From assembly GCF_900116015.1 (NCBI RefSeq), contig NZ_FOYH01000010.1, positions 62,001-126,000 on the forward strand: 64,000 nucleotides of DNA. Reading direction: 5' to 3'. Source of the DNA: Enterobacter sp. kpr-6 (GTDB lineage Bacteria > Pseudomonadota > Gammaproteobacteria > Enterobacterales > Enterobacteriaceae). A program made the translations under genes and the position numbers. The notes beneath the pieces were generated by a model. The model did no database searches, was not told the DNA's origin, and saw only the letters and a list, made by a program, of their open reading frames with translations. This document shows, in pieces, positions 24,532 to 33,500 of the stretch (position 1 is the first letter of the stretch; the number at the start of each line of letters is the position of its first letter).

Positions 24532-27500
24532 CACTAACCTGCGCCTGCAGGTGATTCTAAATGCGGTTGATAAGCTCACCCGCCCATTCCGTTCTGCGCA
24601 GGCCAGCTCAAAGGAGCTGGCTACCGCCATTCAACAGAGCCGCGCCAGGCTGAAAGAGTTAGACGCTCAGGCGGGCAAAATTGATGGCTTTCGTAAATCC
24701 AGCGCGCAGCTGGCAATCACCGGTAATAACCTCAAAGCCGCGCGCGAAGAAGCGGCCAGGCTCGCCACGCAGTTTACCAGTACAAACCGCCCGACGGCGG
24801 CGCAGGCCCGTCTGCTTGAGCAGGCGAAAAACCGCGTTTCGGAACTTCAGTCCAAATACAACGGCCTGCGGCAGTCGGTCCAGAAGCAACGCCTTGCGCT
24901 GAATGAGGCCGGACTTGATACCCGTAAGCTCAGCAGCGCCCAGCGCGAGCTGCGCCAGAACGCCGACGAAACCCGGCAGGCGCTGGACCGTCAGCAGAAA
25001 TCCCTTAAACGGCTCGGTGAGCAGCAGGCCAGGGTAAATGCTGTCAGGGAGCGGTATTCCCGGAGCCTTGAAGTGCGGGATCGCATCGCCGGGGCTGGGG
25101 CCACAACCTCAGCGGCAGGGCTGGCAATGGGGGCGCCGGTCGCGGCAGCAGTGAAAAGCTATGCCAGTATGGAAGACGCCATGAAAGGCGTGGCAAAGCA
25201 GGTTAACGGTCTGCGGGATGATAGCGGCAACCGTACTAAGCAGTTTTATGACATGCAGGCCGCTATCAAGGCTGCCAGCGAACAGCTCCCCATGGAGAAT
25301 GGCGCTATCGACTATGCCGCACTGGTAGAAGGCGGCGCGCGCATGGGCGTGACCAATCAGGACGATCCCTACGAAGACCAGAAACGTGACCTGCTGGCCT
25401 TTGCCAGTACGGCGGCCAAAGCGGCCACGGCGTTTGAACTGCCCGCCGATGAACTGGCTGAAGGGCTGGGTAAAATCGCCAGCCTTTACAAGGTGCCGAC
25501 CCGCAATATCGAGCAGCTGGGCGATGCGCTGAACTACCTGGACGATAACGCTATGTCTAAGGGCGCGGACATTATTGACGTGCTGCAGCGTATGGGTGGC
25601 GTGGCTGACCGCCTGGACTTTCGTAAGGCGGCGGCGCTTGGCTCCACATTCCTGTCATTAGGTGCGGCGCCGGAAATTGCCGCCAGTGCATCAAACGCCA
25701 TGGTGCGCGAGCTGTCCATTGCCACCATGCAAAGTGACCGCTTTATGGATGGCATGGATATGCTGAAGCTCAAGCCCAGAGAGCTTGAAAAGCAGATGGC
25801 GAAGGATGCCATGGGCACCATTCTGCGGGTAATGGAGAAGGTGCAGAAGCTGCCGCAGGACAAGCGCCTGTCCGCCATGACGATGCTTTTCGGCAAGGAG
25901 TTTGGCGACGATGCCGCAAAGTTGGCTAACAACCTGCCGGAACTGCGCCGCCAGCTGCAGCTCACAGCCGGAAATAGTGCAAACGGCTCGATGCAGAAAG
26001 AGTCCGACATTAACAAGGATTCGCTTTCTGCGCAGTGGATGCTGGTAAAAGCGGGTGCGCAGAACGCCTTCAGCAGCCTGGGCGAAACGCTGCGCCAGCC
26101 GCTGATGGATATCATGGATTACCTCAAAAGCGTAACGGGTGGGCTGCGGCGCTGGATAGAAACCAACCCGGAGCTGGCAGGCACGCTGATGAAAGTTGCC
26201 GCCGCCACCGCCGCAATCACGCTGGCGCTGGGCACGCTGGCTGTTGCGGTGGCAGCGGTGCTGGGGCCGATTGCCGTGATCCGGTTTGGTTTTTCCATGC
26301 TGGGCGTAAAAACGCTTCCGTCCGTGTTCACCGCAGTTACGCGCACCGGCAGCGCGCTGTCCTGGCTGGCAAATGCACCGCTTTCCGTGCTACGTCGCGG
26401 GATGGCTTCAGCTGGCGGTGGCGCAAGTCTGCTGACTGCTCCGCTGAATGAGCTGCGGCGCTCGGCCGGGGTGGCGGGCAATGCGCTGAAGACCTTAGCC
26501 GGTGCCCCGCTTAACCTGTTACGCGCCGGAATGGCGGGTATTCGTAATGTTGTCGGTATGGTAATGAACCCCCTGGCAGCATTACGGGGCGGATTATCCG
26601 CCGCCGGTGGCGTGCTGCGCTTCCTGGTGTCCGGCCCGCTGGCATTACTTCGCGTTGCGCTTTATGGAATTTCTGGCTTGCTGGGCGCGCTGCTAAGCCC
26701 GATAGGGCTGGTTGTGGCTGCGCTGGCTGGTGTGGCGCTGGTTGTCTGGAAATACTGGCAGCCTATCAGCGCATTTCTGGGTGGCGTGGTGGAGGGGTTT
26801 AAGGCCGCCGCAGGACCAATCAGTGAAGCGTTTGAGCCCCTGCGCCCGGTGTTCGAGTGGATTGGCGATAAGGTCAGGGCACTCTGGGGATGGTTCGGCG
26901 ACCTGCTGACGCCGGTCAAATCCACGACCGCCGAACTGAACAACGCGGCCTCAATGGGGCGGCGGTTCGGTGAGGCACTGGCCGAAGGCCTGAACATGGT
27001 CATGCACCCGCTGGAGTCGCTTAAATCTGGCGTGTCGTGGCTGCTTGAAAAACTCGGCATCGTCAGCAAAGAAGCGGCAAAGGCGAAGCTGCCGGAGCAG
27101 GTGGTGAAGCAGCAGCCTCCCACGGTGAACAGCGACGGGAAAGTGGTGCTGCCGCCCGGCGGCTTCCCCATGATGGGGTTTGCTGGCATGTATGACGACG
27201 GCGGCGCCATCCCGCGCGGCCAGTTTGGCATAGTCGGAGAGAATGGCCCCGAAATCGTGAACGGCCCGGCAAACGTGACCAGCAGACGGCGCACGGCGGC
27301 GCTGGCTTCGGTTGTGGCCGGAACCCTGGGCATGGCGGCGGCACCTGCAGAAGCTGCACCCCTGCATCCGTTCAGCCTTCCCGCCATGGCGTATCAACAG
27401 AGCCAGCCCGCGAAGGCGGACCGCGCACCTGCAGTGATGCGCTTTGAGACGCACGCGCCGATCACGATTTATGCGCAGCCAGGGCAGAACCCGCAGGATA

Positions 27501-27598
27501 TTGCGCGTGAAGTTGCCCGCCAGCTCGACGAGCGCGAACGCCGCACCCGCGCGAAGGCGCGCAGCAACTACAGTGACCAGGGGGGATATGACGCATGA
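24524..27598 (+). CDS. T: Tail tape-measure protein gpT
   Basis: 1024 residues, longer than P2 gpT (815). It has an N-terminal coiled-coil region (about 20-190), a PhageMin_Tail domain (about 200-400) and a hydrophobic central part with several membrane-like helices (about 550-740). The C-terminus carries a conserved FDGGAIPRG-like motif (YDDGGAIPRGQFGIVGENGP). It sets tail length. Confidence 0.95.
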   Translation: MSDTNLRLQVILNAVDKLTRPFRSAQASSKELATAIQQSRARLKELDAQAGKIDGFRKSSAQLAITGNNLKAAREEAARLATQFTSTNRPTAAQARLLEQAKNRVSELQSKYNGLRQSVQKQRLALNEAGLDTRKLSSAQRELRQNADETRQALDRQQKSLKRLGEQQARVNAVRERYSRSLEVRDRIAGAGATTSAAGLAMGAPVAAAVKSYASMEDAMKGVAKQVNGLRDDSGNRTKQFYDMQAAIKAASEQLPMENGAIDYAALVEGGARMGVTNQDDPYEDQKRDLLAFASTAAKAATAFELPADELAEGLGKIASLYKVPTRNIEQLGDALNYLDDNAMSKGADIIDVLQRMGGVADRLDFRKAAALGSTFLSLGAAPEIAASASNAMVRELSIATMQSDRFMDGMDMLKLKPRELEKQMAKDAMGTILRVMEKVQKLPQDKRLSAMTMLFGKEFGDDAAKLANNLPELRRQLQLTAGNSANGSMQKESDINKDSLSAQWMLVKAGAQNAFSSLGETLRQPLMDIMDYLKSVTGGLRRWIETNPELAGTLMKVAAATAAITLALGTLAVAVAAVLGPIAVIRFGFSMLGVKTLPSVFTAVTRTGSALSWLANAPLSVLRRGMASAGGGASLLTAPLNELRRSAGVAGNALKTLAGAPLNLLRAGMAGIRNVVGMVMNPLAALRGGLSAAGGVLRFLVSGPLALLRVALYGISGLLGALLSPIGLVVAALAGVALVVWKYWQPISAFLGGVVEGFKAAAGPISEAFEPLRPVFEWIGDKVRALWGWFGDLLTPVKSTTAELNNAASMGRRFGEALAEGLNMVMHPLESLKSGVSWLLEKLGIVSKEAAKAKLPEQVVKQQPPTVNSDGKVVLPPGGFPMMGFAGMYDDGGAIPRGQFGIVGENGPEIVNGPANVTSRRRTAALASVVAGTLGMAAAPAEAAPLHPFSLPAMAYQQSQPAKADRAPAVMRFETHAPITIYAQPGQNPQDIAREVARQLDERERRTRAKARSNYSDQGGYDA

Positions 27599-28080
27599 TG
27601 ATGGTGCTGGGGTTATACGTTTTCATGCTGCGCACGGTACCGTATCAGGAGCTGCAGTATCAGCGCAGCTGGCGGCACGCGGTTAACAGCCGCGTTAATC
27701 GCCGCCCGTCAACGCAGTTTCTTGGCCCGGACAACGACTCGCTGACGCTTTCCGGCGTGCTGCTGCCGGAAATCACCGGCGGCAGGCTGTCCCTGCTGGC
27801 GCTGGAGCAGATGGCAGAGCAGGGCAAGGCTTGGCCCCTGATTGAGGGCAGCGGGACGATTTACGGCATGTTTGTGATCGAGAGCCTGGGCCAGACAAAG
27901 ACGGAGTTTTTCGAAAGCGGGATGCCGCGGCGGATTGAGTTCACGCTGACGCTCAAGCGGGTGGATGAATCGCTGTCTGATATGTTTGGCAGCCTGAGTG
28001 ACCAGCTCAGCAACCTGAAAGACACCGCAACGTCTGCGATAGGGGATATTCAGAATACGGTTGGAGGGCTACTGCAGTGA
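27595..28080 (+). CDS. U: Tail protein gpU
   Basis: 161 residues (P2 gpU 159), tail-tip/tube associated protein. Overlaps gpT (ATGA) and gpD (GTGA). Confidence 0.93.
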   Translation: MMMVLGLYVFMLRTVPYQELQYQRSWRHAVNSRVNRRPSTQFLGPDNDSLTLSGVLLPEITGGRLSLLALEQMAEQGKAWPLIEGSGTIYGMFVIESLGQTKTEFFESGMPRRIEFTLTLKRVDESLSDMFGSLSDQLSNLKDTATSAIGDIQNTVGGLLQ

Positions 28081-29180
28081 ATTTTAGTTCTGAACTCCTG
28101 AGCCTGTACGGCAGAAGTCCGGGCTTCAGTATTGTGATCGAAGGCAAGGACGTTACAACCGTGCTGGATAACCGCCTGATGGGTGTCACGCTCACTGACA
28201 ACCGGGGCTTTGAAGCGGACCAGCTTGATCTGGAACTGGACGACGCGGACGGGCAGATTGTCCTGCCGCGTCGCGGTGCGGTCATTCAGTTTGCGCTGGG
28301 GTGGGAAGGGCAGCCGCTTTTCCCTAAAGGCTCGTTTACAGTGGATGAAATTGAACACAGCGGCGCACCTGATCGCCTCACCATCCGTGCCCGCAGTGCT
28401 GATTTCCGGGCAACCCTGAATATCCGCCGTGAGAAGTCCTGGCATCAGACAACCGTGGGGGAGGTTGTCAGGGAAATCGCGGCCCGCCATAACCTGAAAA
28501 TGGCTATCGGGCAGGACCTGGCTGACCGGCCGCTGGATCACCTGGACCAGACAAATGAAAGTGACGCGAGTTTTCTGATGAAACTGGCGCGGCAGTACGG
28601 GGCCATAGCATCTGTCAAAGATGGCAACCTGCTGTTTATCCGGCAGGGCCAGGGGCGAACGGCAAGCGGCAAGCCGTTGCCGGTAGTGACCATCACCCGA
28701 AAGGACGGTGACGGGCACCGCTTTACTCTGGCAGACCGTGGCGCTTATACCGGGGTTATTGCCAGCTGGCTGCACACCCGGGAGCCAAAGAAAAAAGAAG
28801 TGACGAAAGTTAAGCGCCGGCGCCGGAAGAAAACCACAAAACCAAAGGAGCCGGAGGCAAAACAGGGGGACTACCTGGTGGGGACGGATGAAAACGTGCT
28901 GGTACTTAACCGGACCTACGCAAACAGGGCTAATGCTGAACGGGCGGCAAAGATGCAGTGGGAACGACTGCAGCGCGGGGTGGCGTCATTCTCGCTGCAG
29001 CTCGCAGAGGGCCGGGCCGATCTCTATACGGAAATGCCGGTAAAGGTCAGCGGCTTTAAACAGCTAATAGATGATGCGGAATGGACCATAACCACGCTGA
29101 CCCACACTATCGGCCCGGATAACGGCTTTGTTACCAGCCTTGAGCTTGAAGTGAAAATAGATGATCTCGAAATGGAATGA
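28077..29180 (+). CDS. D: Baseplate hub/late control protein gpD
   Basis: 367 residues (P2 gpD 387), the gp27-like hub at the tail tip (Phage_GPD). GTG start overlapping the gpU stop. A basic stretch (KVKRRRRKKTTKPKEPE, about residues 243-260) forms the usual linker in this family. Confidence 0.93.
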   Translation: MNFSSELLSLYGRSPGFSIVIEGKDVTTVLDNRLMGVTLTDNRGFEADQLDLELDDADGQIVLPRRGAVIQFALGWEGQPLFPKGSFTVDEIEHSGAPDRLTIRARSADFRATLNIRREKSWHQTTVGEVVREIAARHNLKMAIGQDLADRPLDHLDQTNESDASFLMKLARQYGAIASVKDGNLLFIRQGQGRTASGKPLPVVTITRKDGDGHRFTLADRGAYTGVIASWLHTREPKKKEVTKVKRRRRKKTTKPKEPEAKQGDYLVGTDENVLVLNRTYANRANAERAAKMQWERLQRGVASFSLQLAEGRADLYTEMPVKVSGFKQLIDDAEWTITTLTHTIGPDNGFVTSLELEVKIDDLEME

Positions 29181-29248
29181 TTGGTTCTCATTATTGAATA
29201 ATGGTGTATCATTATTGCGATATCAGCAAAGGTGAGGGGGAAACTATA

Positions 29249-29464
29249 ATGATGAACTGCCCATTATGCGGACTAGCAGCACATACCCGCAGCAGTTTTC
29301 AGGTGTCCAGCGAAACTAAGGAACGCTATAACCAGTGCACTAATATCGAGTGCGGCCATACATTCGTAACGCATGAAACATTTGTTCGCTCAGTGTGCCG
29401 CCCTCAAAAAATCAGCGCAGCCCCACCTCACCCAAAAGGCATGCAGGAACAATTTGCATACTAA
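29249..29464 (+). CDS. ogr: Late-gene transcription activator Ogr/Delta
   Basis: 71 residues, same length as P2 Ogr (72). The zinc finger cysteines C4, C7, C30 and C35 are all present (MNCPLCG ... NQCTNIEC). It activates late promoters at TTGT-N12-ACAA sites through RNA polymerase alpha. Two such sites exist in the prophage. The start at 29249 aligns with P2 Ogr. Confidence 0.92.
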   Translation: MMNCPLCGLAAHTRSSFQVSSETKERYNQCTNIECGHTFVTHETFVRSVCRPQKISAAPPHPKGMQEQFAY

Positions 29465-29487
29465 CCCGCTAAGGCGGGTTTTTTTAT
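29463..29487 (+). terminator. Rho-independent terminator after ogr
   Basis: AACCCGC-TAAG-GCGGGTT followed by T6, directly after the ogr stop codon. Ends the late tail operon. Confidence 0.9.
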
Positions 29488-29494
29488 GCCTGCC

Positions 29495-29532
29495 GTCGCC
29501 ACAACCAAAACGCTGTCGCCATTTTGCCGCCA
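29495..29532. other. Candidate integrase arm-type sites, right
   Basis: GTCGCCA at 29495-29501 and 29515-29521 and GCCGCCA at 29526-29532, the same heptamers as inside the left att. They lie 56-93 bases before the core. Confidence 0.4.
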
Positions 29533-29580
29533 CTGGCATAAAAAAAGGAGCTACGTTTTCACGTAACCCCTTGTTTTATT

Positions 29581-29943
29581 TGGTGGAGCTGGCGGGAGTT
29601 GAACCCGCGTCCGAAATTCCTACATCCTCGGCACTACATGCTTAGTCAGTCTTTACATTCGCTTGCCAGCTGCGGACAGACACGCCACTAACAAACTAGC
29701 CTGATTAGTTTTAACGCTTCAACCCCAGGCAGGGCATCCACGCGATCTCTTTTTGGTTTGACCTCTCTTGATCCCCGTCCTAAGAGCGGAGGCTAGGGAG
29801 AGAGGGCTCTCAGCAGGTTATTAAGCTGCTAAAGCGTAGTTTTCGTCGTTTGCGACTATTTTTTTGAGGCTTTTAACGAGGCAAACCTCCCCTCGGCATG
29901 CACCTTGGGTTTCGCAAATCCCGTCGAATCCAGAATCAGCCCC
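29581..29943 (-). ncRNA. ssrA: Transfer-messenger RNA (tmRNA)
   Basis: 363 nucleotides, exactly the E. coli length. It starts GGGGCTGATTCTGG at 29943 and ends CCACCA at 29581. The tag frame at 29853-29818 reads ANDENYALAA followed by two stop codons. With SmpB it rescues stalled ribosomes. A -10 element TATACT lies at 29963-29958 on the minus strand, allowing a short 5' leader that is processed. Confidence 0.98.
29588..29622. repeat. Prophage attachment site, copy within ssrA
   Basis: Identical to 2777-2811. This copy completes the 3' end of tmRNA, so ssrA is kept intact by the integration, as usual for elements that target tRNA-like genes. Confidence 0.93.
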
Positions 29944-30517
29944 AATGTGTTAGAGACAGTATAACAGATTTATGACGCGGCACACCAGTCCATAAGGTTA
30001 CAACTTTTGCATACGAATCCACTGCTTAAAGTATGAGCAATCCGCTGCTATGAGTATTTAAGCGGAGCTTAACTAATTTCGCGCCTGAATTAATAAAGAA
30101 AGACATAATTAAACAATTGCCAAAATAAGAGGATATACAATATATCGAAAGCAAATAATTACGACTTTACCCGGACTATTAAAATTACATGTAATTCCCC
30201 GTAAATACATTTAAGCAGTGCTTAATTTTCTTTGTAAATATTCAGAATATATTCTGTATCACCAAAAATTATGTTTTTTTGTGAAGTAAGAATTTGCCTA
30301 ATTTGTAATTTTTGATTATATATTTTAACAAGATAAATTTGCCTGCCTGCAACGGATGGAAAATAAAATCCTTTAAAATCAATATATTAATTTTAATCTC
30401 CGATAGCTTATAGCATCAAATATCAATCCTGCCAGTTAATTTTGGTCGCTATTGTTTTATCTGCGATATATCTGTCAGGCACGTGGGAATATGCCCAAAC
30501 TGCAAGAGGAATATTAT
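29944..30517. promoter_or_regulatory. AT-rich bapA leader with palindromes
   Basis: 574 bases without a gene, strongly AT-rich against the GC-rich adhesin that follows. It holds two copies of TTAAGC-N3-GCTTAA (30058-30072 and 30211-30225), a perfect 14-mer palindrome AATTACATGTAATT (30183-30196) and another, CAGAATATATTCTG (30243-30256). These look like transcription-factor sites. Such AT-rich leaders are also typical H-NS targets. The ssrA promoter lies at its left edge. No single start site for bapA can be named. Confidence 0.6.
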
Positions 30518-33500
30518 ATGGCTCCGTTAAATGGCCTTCCGGGATCCGTGGATATTATAAATCAGAAAACTGGCGATGTAGTGACGCAATATAGACAAAG
30601 TGCGGACCGGGTCGTTAATCTCTCGCAGACAAGCATCGTTCGGGTAAATGCTTCTCCCGAATCCGTTAATTTCTATGAACGTGAAGGAAATGACCTGATC
30701 GTCCATATGAAAGACGGGACGACAGTACGCTATCAGAGTTTCTTTGTGCTTGATGAAAATGGCCTGCACAGCGAACTGATTTTTGAAGACAATCTGGGTG
30801 CGCACCACGCTGTGTTCCCCTTTGCGGCTGAAGCCGGGCCGCTGGCGGCAGAACCTATTGTGCCTGCCATATCGGAAGTGGCGGTGGACTCGCTCATTGG
30901 CGCGGGCGGCATCTCCGGGCTGGCGGTTCTGGGCGGCCTGGCGGCAGTCGGTGGGATTGTCGGTGTGGCAGCGGCGTCCGGTGGTGGCGGAGGTGGCGGC
31001 GGTAATAATGATGACAATAACGGCGGTGGCACAAACCCGCCTGGTGGTGAAAATCCCGGCAATCCTGGAAACCCCGGTGAACCCGGCAACCCCAGCGAAC
31101 CTGGAAATCCCGGCGAACCCGGTAACCCCAGTGAGCCCGGAAATCCCGGCGAGCCTGGCAATCCTGGTGAACCCGGCAACCCCGGTGTCCCCGGCGTCTC
31201 GACGCTGACGGTCGCCCCCATCGGCGACGATAACATGCTCAACCTGGAGGCCGTCTCCTTAGCCCAGGTGTTGAGCGGCAGAACCCAGGCCTCAAACGCA
31301 GGCAGCGTTATCACCATTACTATGGGCGACCGGGTCTGGACGACGGTGGTGAACAGTGACGGTTCATGGTCATTAAATTTCTCGCCGTCTGAACTGCAGG
31401 CGCTGCCGGAGGGGATAAACACTTTCTCTCTGCGCATGGTGGACTTCAGAGGACGTTTCGTTACCACTTCGCTGCGGGTGATGGTGGATACCGTTCCGCC
31501 TGATATCGAAACCACCGAATTTGTGCCGAACCAGGTCTTCGACAGTTCGCAACTGAGCGGCGATAAACTGGTGCGTGGCTATTCCAGTTCGGCAGACCAG
31601 GGCAGCACTGTGAAATCGTCCTGAATGGCAAAACCTACACGGCTTTCGTTGATGAAAACGGACGCTGGCAAACCACGATCCCGCAGGCCGATTTGCAGGC
31701 GCTCGCCAACGGCGAAACCTACACCATCAACTACACCATCACCGATCTGGCGGGGAACACCAACTCCGCCAGCACATCCTTTAGCGTTAACCTGGTCGCA
31801 CCGCTGATCACCATTAACCCGCTGACCAGCGACAGCGTGCTTAACGGCGCGGAATTGCAGCTCGACCAGACCCTTTCCGGCGATACCGAAAACATCGCCC
31901 CCGGTCAGACGCTCACCATCACGTTAGGCAATCAGACCTGGTATGCGATCGTGCAGGGTGACGGGAGCTGGAGCGTGATCCTGCCGAGCGGCGATCTGCT
32001 GGCCCTGACCAACGGCAGCCAGACGGTCACGGTCAGCGGAATTGATCGCAACGGCAATCCGGTCAGCAGTACGCTGCCTATCGCGGTTGATAACACCCAG
32101 ACGGGCATCGCCATCGCTATCGTCTCGTCGGATGACTATCTCAACGCCGCAGAGGTCACGCAGCCGCTGGAAGTGCGCGGTGTGACCACCGTTTTTGGCC
32201 CGGGCGTCTCGGTCATCGTGGAACTGAACGGTAAAACCTACACGGCGGTGATCGACAGCACCGGGAACTGGAGTGCGATCATTCCTCCTTCCGATCTGGC
32301 GGAGCTGCGCGATGGCCCACGGGCAATCACCGCGACGGTGACCCTCGGCACGCAAACTGCCTCCGATGAGCACATTCTGAACGTCGCCTTCAACCACGTC
32401 CCGCTGCCGGTCATTACCACTCCGTTTGTCGATGGCGTACTGAACGCGCAGGAGCGCACGCAGGAGCAGGTGGTGAGCGGCAACACCGGTGTCAGCGGCG
32501 GCGGGCAAAAAGTCTCCGTCCAGTTGGGCAGTAAAACCTATACCGGGCTGGTGGATAACGACGGGAACTGGGCGATTACGGTGCCCGCCGCCGATCTGCA
32601 ACTGCTGCCGCAGGGCACGGTGCCGCTGGTGGTCAACGTCGTCGATGCCGCCGGGAACAGCGCCACGCTGCCAGGCACTACTCTGGTGGATACCCTGCCG
32701 CCGGATCTGGCGGTGCTGCCGGTCTCCGGCGATGGTCGCCTGAGCGCCGCCGATCTCAACACCGCGCAGGTGCTCAGTGGCATCTCGTCGGTGAATGAAG
32801 CGGGCCAGCCGGTGACCGTGGTGCTGAATAACAAAACCTACACCACCACCGTTGGCAGCGACGGCAACTGGCAGATCTCGCTGCCGCCTGCCGATTTGCA
32901 GGGGCTGCCGGCTGGCGTCAGCGTGGCGACCGTCACGCTGGTGGACGCTGCCGGAAACGAACGCGTGGTGCAGCAGACGGTCGATGTTAAAACCACGTCG
33001 CCAGCCGCCACCGTCACCGCCTTCGCGGGCAATAACGGGCTGGACGCAGCAGAAATCCAGACCGATCAAATCCTCCATGGAACAACCACCAATGCCGAAC
33101 CGGGCAGCCGCGTCGTGGTGTCGATTGGCGGCAATACCTTACAGGCGATGGTCGGCAGCGACGGCACCTGGTCGGTGCTGATCCCGTCCGGTACGCTGCA
33201 TCAGCTTGCCACGGGCGCAAATACCGTGCAGATCAGCGTCACCGATATCTACGGGCAAACCACCAACAGCACTTATCCCGTTAACGTCGATAACAGCACG
33301 TCGGCGGTGGCGATCAGCATCGTCTCCGGGAACGACTACCTTAACGATCTGGAAGCCGACGCGGATGTGACGATCAACGGCACCAGCGCCGGGCTGCCGG
33401 TGGGGACGACCGTTAGCGTTGACGTCAACAATGTCATTTACACCAGTCCGGTGGCGGCCGACGGTAGCTGGAGCATCGTGATCCCGGCGGGGGCGCTGAC

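Noticed and set aside
31025..31200. Short regular repeats resembling a CRISPR array
   Set aside because: They are in-frame codons for Pro-Gly-Asn/Glu repeats without unique spacers, and no cas gene is present.
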